Assembly (NCBI RefSeq): GCF_932526225.1
Contig: NC_064037.1
Coordinates: 13,529,703-13,593,702, forward strand
DNA length: 64,000 nt
Source: Nematostella vectensis
Taxonomy: Eukaryota; Cnidaria; Anthozoa; Actiniaria; Edwardsiidae
Direction: 5' to 3'
The notes under the pieces: model-generated
What the model was told of the DNA's origin: nothing
The model's input: the letters and a program-made list of their open reading frames with translations, nothing else
Databases searched by the model: none
Made by a program: the position numbers and the translations under genes
In this document: in pieces, positions 54,795 through 64,000 of the stretch
Position numbering within the stretch: position 1 is the first letter of the stretch
How the letters are laid out: every line of letters begins with the position of its first letter

Positions 54795-56238
54795 GTGATG
54801 GTGATGGTGATGATGATGGTGATGATGGTGATGATGGTGATGATGGTGGTGATGATGGTGGTGATGGTGGTGATGATGGTGATGATGGTGATGATGATGA
54901 TGGTGATGATGGTGATGATGATGATGATGATGTCAATTGAAGCAGTCATATTTACCAAATTACTGCTAATTTGCTATTCCAGAGTATCATCCAAAAGAAA
55001 ACAAACATCAGAAGACAAAGAAGAGAAATCTTGAAGCAGGAACTTCGAGAGAAACGACAAGTGCAACAACTTCCTCCAGCACCACAACCAACGGCTAATC
55101 CTGAAAAGGCAGAGGAACCCCAGCCATTGAAACCATTAGACAATTATACTAGTGCAGCTGCTGCTGTCCCAAGTACACCCCCCAAACAAGACCCTAGGAG
55201 TACTGTAGCATTTGGAAGGACAACTAAGTCTTCCCCTGTCCAAAAGTCACCATCAAGAGTTGGTCATGTCAGACGGTACAGCTTGGAGAATGACCAGGTA
55301 ATGAGGATTAATTGTAGTTTGGATAAAAAAACATAAGTTTTATAATGGGTGCCAGAGAAACTTACCGCAGGGCAAAAGATGAGGAGATGGGCTTTTGAGG
55401 TCTAAGAAATAGTGAAAACAAAAAAGCACTGGTCCACCTCATGCTATCAAAGTGATCACAGATCTCTGGAGTGGCATGATGGCTTTAGAAACTTCATCTT
55501 GGCTCACTACAATATGAAAATGTGTTGATGTTGGGAATTCGGAATTCGCGACTTGCGGCATTCCCTAGAGGCCTATATATTTAGCTTTGTCTTTCACTTG
55601 TCCTTACCAGTTTGCATAACGCGTCGTTTTTTCCGGGGTTTTTCCCGAGTTTTCTGCTAGTTGATACATGAACATGTTTGTATATTTTTACATTAACTTG
55701 TTATATCATCTCCAATAAACTGGAATGTGTCACTTCTCACACCTTGTGTGTTGTTTATGTAGAATATACACATTTTCTGTCAAAGGATCACAGAGACTAA
55801 GCACAGAAGAAAGTTTTTTAGCTGTCACTTTTAGATAAGACTTCCTTGAACTGCCTGATCTTAGGTTATACTTTGGGTTGACTTGTATTTTTCTTTTATT
55901 TACCAGATTTTCAACTGGATTATCTTTAATTATGATTTTTTTTCCATTAGGTTATCTGCAGCACTAAACAAGTTGCTGGTAGAGCCAGACCCATCTCCAC
56001 GCAAATCAAACCTCGTAACACTGTCATTACCCGGACAAACAGTGCAGACAGACTGCACGTGACGAGTGCACGCATGGTACCAGCTCAAAGACCATCGTCG
56101 GCCAAACCACCTTATAGACCAGGCAGAAAACCTATTGCCAGCACTGTCGCAAGCCGCCCACCTTTTAATAGTTACACCCAAACGCATGGGACGATTTCAA
56201 AGAGCTCACTTAATGCACTTCACAATGAAATTTTCTAG
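50816..56238 (+). CDS. MAPK15: MAPK15 (ERK7/ERK8) atypical MAP kinase
   Basis: Thirteen exons: 50816-50881, 50996-51094, 51202-51231, 51345-51435, 52289-52362, 52496-52552, 52671-52709, 53079-53203, 53597-53655, 53832-53912, 54313-54611, 54983-55297 and 55951-56238, giving 540 codons. MAPK15 is a self-activating kinase of cilia and autophagy. The P loop [43 protein letters not shown] and [11 protein letters not shown] match human MAPK15 closely, and the full length is near the human one. The activation loop reads LTDYVA, so TDY replaces the TEY of known animal ERK7. After the kinase lobe, [10 protein letters not shown] aligns with the human LC3-interacting YxxI site and spans the exon 11-12 junction. 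Exon 3 is a 30-base microexon. The C-terminal tail is basic and Ser/Pro-rich. Confidence 0.95.
53944..54137. mobile_element. Uninterrupted MITE in MAPK15 intron 10
   Basis: It begins AAAGCTGCATTGTCACCAGT and ends with the inverted ACTGGTGTCA...GCATTAAAGC. It matches both halves of the MITE split by the Gypsy element at 13-19 kb. It therefore serves as the empty-site reference for that insertion. Confidence 0.85.
54705..54932. repeat. GAT/GGT trinucleotide microsatellite in MAPK15 intron 11
   Basis: A pure GAT run of about 85 bases is followed by alternating GAT and GGT triplets. All six frames are open and give poly-Asp, poly-Met, poly-Ile and poly-Ser open frames. The donor of exon 11 (54611) and acceptor of exon 12 (54983) flank it, so it is intronic. 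Confidence 0.95.
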
Positions 56239-56914
56239 ACTTTGAAAGTATCAAGAATAATTTATAGATCTCTATTGAAATTCCTGCTTTATTGTCCCTG
56301 ATTATAACTTACATAGTAAATTTATCCACGTATTGTACATAGCATGCAATTTGTTTAGGATAGAATACTTGACAGCCTTATAAAAATCCATGTAAGCCTG
56401 GCCAATATAAGGCCCATGATAAGCCTGAATTCACATGTTAGCCCAAGTTTCACCTACGTGTTGTGTAGAAATTACAAATCGGGCTAAATGTCATGTAAAA
56501 TATCTTTTTACGAAGAATATTTAAAGTTTTTCTAACAACTAGAACGGTAACAGGGAGCTCTTCGCACACGTTATCGTTAGATGTTTTATGATCGTATTTT
56601 ATTGTTTTGCTAGAATAGCATACATGCGCATCTTTTTCGATCAGTGGTAATTTTTTACCAATAAGAAATCATTATCAATAGTATTTTACCATTCTTTTCG
56701 TGACACAAGATTCTTATGGGAATAATTAGAATATAACGACAAAATTCGTTTTTTACATCACACCTCCTAGTTTAGTGATATCGTCATATTTTCTGACAAC
56801 ATTTCTCTCACTTAGAAAAACTGAGATTGAAAGTAGAAGTATTGAATAAACCAAACATTATTTCTCTTGACATTTGTGCAGACTGCAAACAATGACACAA
56901 AACTATTACTTTGA

Positions 56915-56920
56915 AATAAA
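56915..56920 (+). terminator. Candidate MAPK15 polyadenylation signal
   Basis: AATAAA lies about 680 bases after the stop, followed by T-rich sequence. It is the first clear canonical hexamer I noticed. Actual use is unknown. Confidence 0.3.
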
Positions 56921-57318
56921 TTGAATATTTTAACTACTGACTCGTCGTTATTTTGATTTTGAATTCTCTGTGTCAAGGGATTCAGAAAAAAGCTGACATC
57001 TTTTAGCATTTCTATCCAACCATAGGAGGCGAGTCAACCTACCGTACCATACTTCTTTTTTTATTTATTATTATTTTTTTACTAAAGAGAGAGCGCAATA
57101 AGTAATGTATTAACCTTTTCCCTGCTAAGCATCTCCCCGAGCATCCCTCGGCTCCCAGTTTCCATTCTCCCCTTCGCATTTGACTAGTACCTGGCCTTAC
57201 CTCCTTGATGATAAACCTTACTTGAACATATTTATAAGGTTTACATTTCAAATAGATCTATGAAATATCCCACATCTCTTTAATTTGTCATTTATTTTTG
57301 TCATTCTATACCATTATG

Positions 57319-57477
57319 TAGCCTCCGCAGGCATCGCTTTGCCCAGAAAGCAGCAGAAAAGAAACACAGGCGCTCGGGATTCCTGTGATGATGCGTCGAG
57401 CGCGTCCCCCCCCCCCCCCCCCCTTAACAAAGGAATTTGTCGACCACAGGAATCAGAGACGCCTGCGGAGGAGGCTA
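57319..57477. mobile_element. Hairpin MITE with GCCTCCGCAGGC ends
   Basis: TAGCCTCCGCAGGC on the left pairs with GCCTGCGGAGGAGGCTA on the right, and GGATTCCTGTG pairs with CACAGGAATC inside. The loop includes a run of about 18 C (57406-57423). The rest of 56239-57947 shows no gene. Confidence 0.7.
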
Positions 57478-57947
57478 ACCTTTATGCATAATTCACCTCA
57501 TTGACCCTTCCTTTTATCCCCTATGCACATTTTCCACACTAACCCCCCACCCCTCCCCTGTTTTCACTTCCCACCCAAGGAACGATGGTCTGGTGGTACG
57601 AATACCCGTCTTTAACCAGAACCGGGCCTTTAAAAAAAGCTGACTCTCCAGATTTGCCATCCGAATCTGATAAAAACCAGCAATCAGAGCTGGAGCAGGC
57701 ACCATAAAGAAACGTTTATCTTTAAATACTGGGGGTAGGGGCTAATGCCTAGGTGCCCTAACCCCCTGCTACCGTCCTGACAATACAAAACGTCGACATT
57801 TGCTGATTGGTGTAGCTGGCTGTATCCAAGTAGCTCAGTTTGTTTACATTGCTGACAAAGTAGATACAACAGAGAGCCGGTTTATCATTCTTATTCCGTT
57901 TTGGGCATTCTATAAACGTTTTCCGCAAAGGGTTGAAAGTCACAAGG

Positions 57948-58310
57948 ATGTCTCACTCTTATATTGCAAAGCTATGGGCTTTCCTTTTAACAGCCACGAC
58001 GGTAGCGTCAAGCACTGAAGTGTGCGAGTCAGGTTTAAAAAGATCTCCAACCATAAAGACTTTTTCCTTGGGTCGTTTTAAAGAACACAAAGGGTCCTAT
58101 CTAAATGTTCCTGCATTCTCTACGAGTTTGGTGAAGAAGAAGACCATGTGCCAGGTTAAATGCCTGAAGGAAAAATCGTGTGTGGCTATGAACGTCGCCT
58201 CAAGCGCTAATCATGTGGGGGAGTTCTGGTGCGAGCTTCTATCTGACGACAAGTACAACTCTTTTGTCAAATTTGGTCCCAACTCCACAGCCGACCACTA
58301 TAGCATCTAT
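57948..58310 (+). CDS. Secreted PAN/apple-domain protein, first exon only
   Basis: From ATG 57948 the frame gives a signal peptide (SYIAKLWAFLLTATTVASS) and then a Cys pattern typical of PAN domains: MCQVKCLKEKSCVAMNV, then FWCELLSDDKYN. The exon ends at TAT followed by a GTAAGT donor in phase 0. An in-frame ATG 15 bases upstream gives a slightly longer start, but the chosen one fits a signal peptide better. Cnidarian proteins of this type often continue with EGF or fibrinogen-like domains. I could not find further exons up to 64000, so they are either far away or lost. Function unknown; extracellular binding is the likely role. Confidence 0.65.
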
Positions 58311-59339
58311 GTAAGTCACTTTAATGTGATTTTCCGATAATTGTCACCATTAGAAGGTTGAATTGAAATATATACACACAAGTAAAGACCAAATTTTACC
58401 ATTATCGGAATTAGGTGCTCCCAATACTACAAAATTACCTCTTTAGTTTTACGTTTTATATATTGGTGGTCCCCCATTCCCCTCCCTCGAGAAAATGTAT
58501 CAAAATCATAAAAAAGAAGGAAAAATGAGTAAAAATGTTTATAGTCCAATCAAGAGAGCATATCGTTTGATCCAATAGAGTATGTATTCATTCTCTCTTG
58601 ATATGATATTGGTAACACTAATTTCTTTGATACAAAATTGATGTTGGATTACCGAAGAAGTTTTATTTTCTCACTTTACTTAAAATATAAATAAAAATAA
58701 ATAATATATGGAAGCAAACTAAAATCGATCCATAAATAATATATTCTTTGTACCATTAACACTCGGCTGAAAATTTATTTCACTGTACCAGACCAACGTA
58801 TAACTGTTGAATTTACGCTCGCAAAAGCGGGAAATAATTGATAAAAACCGTGTTATCTTTGATAATACCAATACAAATAATAAGCAAAAGGAGGCCATCA
58901 AAATGGAATTATTTTCATTCTTCATTCTGATAGTCCTTTTTCTTATTTCTTTTTTGCATAAGCAATATTCTTATTTTCGCTTTTTTAATTAAAAAATATA
59001 AACGAACTAAACGTCGTCAGGAATCCATTTTTCTTTTTTTATATTCAGAGTGAGGGTTTAAGCAGCACCCATAGTGTGTATCGTTTTTCACGGTCCTGCT
59101 GAGAACTCACAAAGGCTTTTACAATAAATACGAAAAGTCGAAAATTTTCTAATTAATAAAACTTCGAAACTTTAAAATTCTGACCGAGATCTGTGAGATT
59201 TGGCTATTTTTAAATCTTTATACTTTACCAGGTAATGTATAGGAAAAAAAATCCAAGACGATGCTTAATTTTAGCTTTCCGTGTCGATGATCGGGAAATA
59301 GCAGCTGGTCAAATGGCATACTTGGAATGTAATTTGCAT
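58311..59339. other. AT-rich stretch with no recognisable gene
   Basis: If the PAN gene is intact this is its first intron. It is A/T rich with a few short open frames lacking any domain signature. No conserved repeat seen elsewhere in the window was found here. Confidence 0.5.
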
Positions 59340-59440
59340 TAGTCCCAGGCGTTCTTATCGGGTTTCCTGTGGATGGTAAGAGTTGTGACGTCACAGGAAA
59401 CCATCTCCCCGAACGCCTAGTGAAATTCGCCAAATCCAAA
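59340..59440. mobile_element. Dispersed hairpin element, copy 1
   Basis: AGTCCCAGGCGTTCTTATCG then GGTTTCCTGTG, and further on AGGAAACC...CGCCTAGTGAAATTCGCCAA, form loosely inverted arms. The same sequence occurs in reverse orientation at 61487-61612. The flanks include CCAAAATGGCGACC. Confidence 0.6.
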
Positions 59441-61486
59441 ATGGCGACCAGAGAATAGCGAATATGCTGCAGGAAAATCAACCTTATGTTGTGTAAAAGT
59501 AGCAAACGGAGGAATACGTTCAAAGACGCTTGTATTTTATGGGTTGGCTTGGCTGTTTTGCCTCGAAGATTCGATGAGATGTTTGGAGGAGTTTGTTCGC
59601 ATAACCGCACACATGCTCATCTTTGATAATTTCTCAGCGGTGTGCAGAACGAACTGACACTCTTGGTAATGACTTATTTTAGCTGTTTCATTGTCAAATT
59701 TAGTTTCAGATTTTATACTTAAACTTTTTGTTTGTTGGCGATGATAAATAGAAACACTGCAGCTTTTGTTGTTTTGTTTTTAACTGTAATTGTTTTTCGG
59801 AATGTTCAGTTCCAACTTGTCCTCATGTTCCACCTTTGTCCTCAATAGCTAGTTGATAATCTTATCCGGGTGTTGTTTTAGCAATGAAGTGTTAGTATTT
59901 AAAGCCTTTTCAAATGGCAGCCCAGCTTCTTTCAAAGGGAACAACCTTTGGTCTGAAAAAAATAAAACTATTTGATATTTTTTACTCAAAAAGTTTGGAA
60001 AAGTCTTCTGAAGGGGACACAAAAAGTCCAAGTTCTTGATCTGGAAATTTAAACCATTTTGCTTTTGATATAAACCAATGTTTGAGCTTATGACTGTTCT
60101 CAAGTCTGGCACATAGCTAGGGGTGAGGGTAGGGGGCGGATGCTTCCCACTCAACCAACACCTGGCTATGCAAGGGTGATCAATGCATGATGCACTACAT
60201 GAGGCTAACATCAACTAATCACTGAATTTGTATTTTATTTTCATTGTTGCCACTAAATTTACCCTTATAAATCACCCCAGTATATCCCAAGTTGCCCTTG
60301 TCTTTGCCCTTAGCTTTAACAGATCAGGTGATTGTATAAAGGCTTTTATCAGACCATTTTGTGTCACTCCTATAATCTCACAGAGGTCTGCATGTGCTGG
60401 TAGCGATAGAAAAAAAATAGTTAATGGCCAAAATATTAGACTGTAGTTTCTGGTAGGAATAGATGGGACACGATAATGACATTTCAATTAGTTTATGTTA
60501 TGCGAGAGTTGAAAGCTCTACTAAAGAATAATGTTATCAAGCAAGTAAGCAGGCCTGTAGCTAGGTGAAGAAGAGGAATTTGGTCAAACTAACCCACTTT
60601 ACTGGGAGTTGTGTTCAAATAAAAGATAAATTAGTATCACTGTAGGCTAAGGGGAACTGGGATACCTAGGTAGTACCACTGCAACAGAAGAAACCTGAGA
60701 GAAAAATGGTTTGCTGAAAAGCAAAACTAAACAAAATTCTGGCTATAATGGCCCATGATTTTCAAAATACATCCCACCATGCTAATGTTTTTTAACCGCT
60801 ACTCTTGTAAAACAAATAAAAAATCATGCAAATGTCACTGTAGTGAATAAAATACTGCTCAAGTGGCTTCGGAGACCTAACAAAAAACTCAGACGCATTC
60901 GTTTAATATTCTACAGGATTGACCAAAGGATTCTATAACAAACAACCAAGATATTCAAAAATATGAACATGAAACTTTATTCAATAACACATATATTGTA
61001 TAGCACAGATAGCAGGGTTATTCCGATTTATAGCTAAGAGAAAAACTATTGCCATCAAGAATTTAATCACAAAATATTTTTTTGCTGGCTGCATAAAATC
61101 AAAACACGATGGATTTCGATTTTTGACTTCTCCACATTTATTAAAATAACTTTAGTTATACATGAAAACATAACTCGCGGAAGAAATAAAAAGAAATACA
61201 AATGAGAATAACTTAGCTGTAACAAGAGGAAAGTGACATGGGGAAGATTTTTACAAATGCGGAGTAGATTCCAGCGACGATCAAAACAAGTCTCGAGTCA
61301 ATTTTCTCCAAAATTCGGAGCTTCGTGCAAGCTTTTACGATGAAAATAGAAGCAAACAAGCCTCCAAATGTGTAGAGGATGCTTTCCTTTCTCGGGAAAC
61401 AAGCATTAAGTCGTGAAATGACAAATATCTAAGCCGTGAGGTCGATGCGTAGGCAAGGTAAAATCAGGGACCGTTTTGAGAAATCA

Positions 61487-61612
61487 GGGACTTTTTTGGC
61501 GAATTTCACTAGGCGTTTTGTGGGTGAGCTCGTCCCAGCCCCCATGCTACCTCACGGTTTATCTCTGAGCACAGGAAACCCGGTAAGAACGCCTGGGACT
61601 AGGCTGATTTTC
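61487..61612. mobile_element. Dispersed hairpin element, copy 2 (inverted relative to copy 1)
   Basis: TTGGCGAATTTCACTAGGCG at one end and GGAAACCCGGTAAGAACGCC then TGGGACTA at the other are the reverse complement of copy 1 with drift in the middle. Between the copies (59441-61486) I see short open frames only. Confidence 0.6.
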
Positions 61613-62099
61613 ATAGACAGCGTAGCGGGTGGGAAAGGACGACGAACGACGACGACGGCTAGGACAACGCGATCAAAAAAAATGTTTTCGCGCGTGGCTA
61701 CCAAAAATAATTTAATTGCAATGAAATAAGCAAAACATTTATAGTCAGAAACAGATAAAAATAAACTAAAGACATTATTTCTACAGTAGCGAACGTAGTA
61801 ATAGTCCAGTCGATCTATTATATTTTTATGGCCCAGGTGGAACTAATTGCAATAGATTTTCTCTCACCGTTATAAAATGCAACTGTTTTTTTTCTGCTTG
61901 CGATATGGCAAAAGTTGCGCAATAACGCCATAGTCGATCCCTTCTGCATTTTGAAATTCCAGCACTCAGATCCATGTTATTTGTGCAGTTGAAGGCCAGA
62001 TTCGCGATTTCATTACTGTATATATTACCATAGTCTAAATTTCTTCCAAGTAATTGTGCAAAATCATCTCAAGCTGGATACATCGCGACACTTGTCCGG

Positions 62100-62830
62100 C
62101 TACCCATACCGTAAATGACCTAATAAACGCCCCCTATCCCCGTAAGGTTACACGTTTGCAATGAACCCCCCTCTCTAATAAACGCCCTCCCCCCTCTATT
62201 AAACGCCCCTCTCCCCTCACCCGCTCCCTTCCCTGCCAGCTTAAAAACAAACGACATAGGAATTCCGGAAATATAAATGGTAATTCAATTGCCATCTTGC
62301 TTAATCAACACTGGTAAGCGAGTAGTGTCTTGTTCAATGTCAAGTTCAAACTGAGGGTACCGCTCTCTAACGTTCCTGATCTCATTGCTTAGAAAGTCTG
62401 CAATTTCTTTTGTTTTGTCCTCGCAGTGTAGTGTATCCAGGAATAAATCATTGCATTCGTGGCACAGTAAACGCTTGCTACGCAGGCTATAATTTAAAAC
62501 GATCCTGGCTGAGACTAGAACCCCACTGCACTTGGGCAGGGCCGTATCCAGCATATGCAAATGATGCACTCGCCTTGGTAAAATTTTGATGTTTAGTGTT
62601 TCACAATTAAAAAGTATGAGATAAAACACCTGCTTTTGTTGGATTTATCATCCAGTGGCTAACTTTGCTCCGGTAAAATTTTGTTTCTGGTTACAGGCCT
62701 GTTGGATTTGTTATATTTTCATAGTTTGTAAAGAACGCCCCTTTCTAATAAACGCCTATCTAATGAACGCCCCCCCCCCCTCCCCTGATAAATCAAAATT
62801 TAATAAACGCCCCGGGCGTTTACTTTTTGT
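62100..62830. repeat. TAATAAACGCC repeat blocks flanking an open frame
   Basis: TAATAAACGCC and close variants (CTATTAAACGCC, CTAATGAACGCC) occur several times at about 62120-62212 and again at 62748-62812. The second block ends in the palindrome AAACGCCCCGGGCGTTT. C-rich tracts join the units. A 114-codon minus-strand frame lies between the two blocks. Confidence 0.6.
62285..62629 (-). CDS. Unrecognised open frame, possible terminal exon
   Basis: The last 75 or so codons have a protein-like composition (LLCHECNDLFLDTLHC, then EIADFLSNEIRNVRERYPQF) and end in a normal stop after KQDGN. The upstream part reads less like protein, and a TGCAG acceptor at about 62526 could start a terminal exon. 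The pattern CHEC...LHC could be part of a metal site, but I do not recognise a family. It is flanked on both sides by the TAATAAACGCC repeat, so a mobile origin is possible. Confidence 0.25.
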   Translation of the reverse strand: MFYLILFNCETLNIKILPRRVHHLHMLDTALPKCSGVLVSARIVLNYSLRSKRLLCHECNDLFLDTLHCEDKTKEIADFLSNEIRNVRERYPQFELDIEQDTTRLPVLIKQDGN

Positions 62831-64000
62831 TATTTTCGTACTTCCTTTAGATAATTTTTGTTTTCTTCGTAAAATAACTTTATCCCTCATTGAAAGTCAT
62901 TTAAATTTTATGGAACATTTTAAATGAAATCTAGAGCATTGAGTTGTCTTTCTAGTGCTGTTAATGATATGTATATGCTATAATTTCTTGATATTCTATA
63001 GCCCTCTCATTTACTTCAAAATAAAAATGTTTAAACAATATGATAGCATAAATAGATATTGTTGTTTACTTTGTACTTACATAAATGAAATAATAAATTA
63101 AATCTAAATTATATTGTTAATAAAATATGGCTAACTTTTTGGGTGTTAAAATAAATTTACCACTAAGTGATAGCACATTGAGGGCAGTGAACCAAAAAAA
63201 TCTTTAAGAAATATTTAACAATTTTTAAACACATTCTCATTTTTCCTGAATTTTATTTCGGTGCTATCTCTGCTGCGGGGATAGTATTTGTAAGACTTTT
63301 ACACTGCAAAAGATAGGACAATTAGCCCCATCTACTTAAATGGCAGAATGGAGCACACCTCGGTGTTGTGATATGGCATTTACAATAAAAAACAAGATTA
63401 TACATATATTTTTTATTATATTCAAAGGTTGTGGGCAGTAAAATCTTTGCCATACATGTCACAACACAGGGCCCAAACAAATTGCAGATCTCAGGTATCC
63501 CAGTCAACCCTGCGCGCAGGGTCTAGTTAAGACATAACATACCATATTTGGAAATCCGCTTCAATCATTTTTTTTTTTTTGCTTTTCATATTAATCAATG
63601 GCAGTCGTTTTTCTAAATAATCTAAAAAAAGCCTGGGGCGAGCTCGCGGGAGACCTGTGATGTTCTAAAAAGCTGGGCCTGGGTCTACCTTATTACACTT
63701 AGTTATCGCGATGTCAAAATTTCGCGATGGCGATATTTCGCGACTTTTTATTTTCGCTATTTTCCTATTTTCTTAAAAAAAAAAACAGATTGATTTATTT
63801 CAAAGATTTTGGAATAATAATATCAAGCAAAACAAGTGGAATTAAAATGTGCTGTAATCATCAAAACTGAAACAATATATAACAAAAAGATGCGAGGGCT
63901 AAATTTAGTTTAATAAAAGTCTATATATACAAGTCCAAATCAACCCCTTACCGTACTATATGTACATTTAGACACACAAGGTGTTTCCACAAAGCTTATT
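62831..64000. other. AT-rich end of window
   Basis: No gene is visible. A dispersed repeat at about 63530-63590 matches 20665-20722. TCGCGATG and ATTTCGCGA motifs recur at 63707-63745. Confidence 0.5.

Noticed and set aside
54641-55034. Poly-Asp, poly-Met, poly-Ser and poly-Ile frames
   Set aside because: GAT/GGT microsatellite inside MAPK15 intron 11, between a confirmed donor and acceptor.

Overview
The window is intron-rich animal nuclear DNA, most likely from an anthozoan cnidarian (coral or sea anemone). The evidence is that complete RTEL1, stathmin and MAPK15 genes can be read through canonical GT-AG splice sites. A secreted PAN/apple-type first exon of a style common in cnidarians is also present, and the spacers are full of microsatellites, MITE-like hairpins and a decayed Ty3/Gypsy element. 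The species assignment is inference. All exon structures were read by eye from splice signals, reading phase and remembered family sequences.

Layout, left to right. 1-2079: 32-bp tandem repeat, a hairpin element and a very long ATTATC array. 2080-12223 (minus): the N-terminal part of a type I membrane receptor with signal peptide, Ig domain, about three fibronectin-III-like domains and a transmembrane helix. Its order resembles class I cytokine receptors of the gp130 type, and the cytoplasmic tail is not seen. A frameshifted single-exon rhodopsin-like GPCR (8339-9506, plus) sits inside one of its introns. 13243-19790: a MITE split by a degenerate Ty3/Gypsy retrotransposon with two 269-bp LTRs. 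19790-26430: gene-poor, with hairpins and a 37-bp minisatellite. 26434-46404 (minus): RTEL1 helicase, 31 exons and about 993 codons. Its intron 14 holds a 5-kb foldback element with a perfect 9-bp target duplication, which is itself hit by a solo LTR. Beside the element is a 77-bp tandem array made from the acceptor and start of exon 15. 47940-49225 (minus): a stathmin-family protein with five stathmin-type repeats instead of the usual two. 50816-56238 (plus): MAPK15/ERK7, 13 exons, 540 codons, with a TDY activation loop. 57948-58310 (plus): first coding exon of a secreted PAN-domain protein. 58311-64000: repeats and one unrecognised open frame.

The genes do not form a pathway, but two points of organisation stand out. 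A stathmin gene lies immediately 5' of RTEL1, as human STMN3 does at 20q13.33, which suggests very old microsynteny. Stathmin and MAPK15 are divergent and share a 1.6-kb upstream region. The strongest leads are the cytokine-receptor-like gene, the five-repeat stathmin, the RTEL1-stathmin linkage and the foldback element with its neighbouring exon-boundary array.
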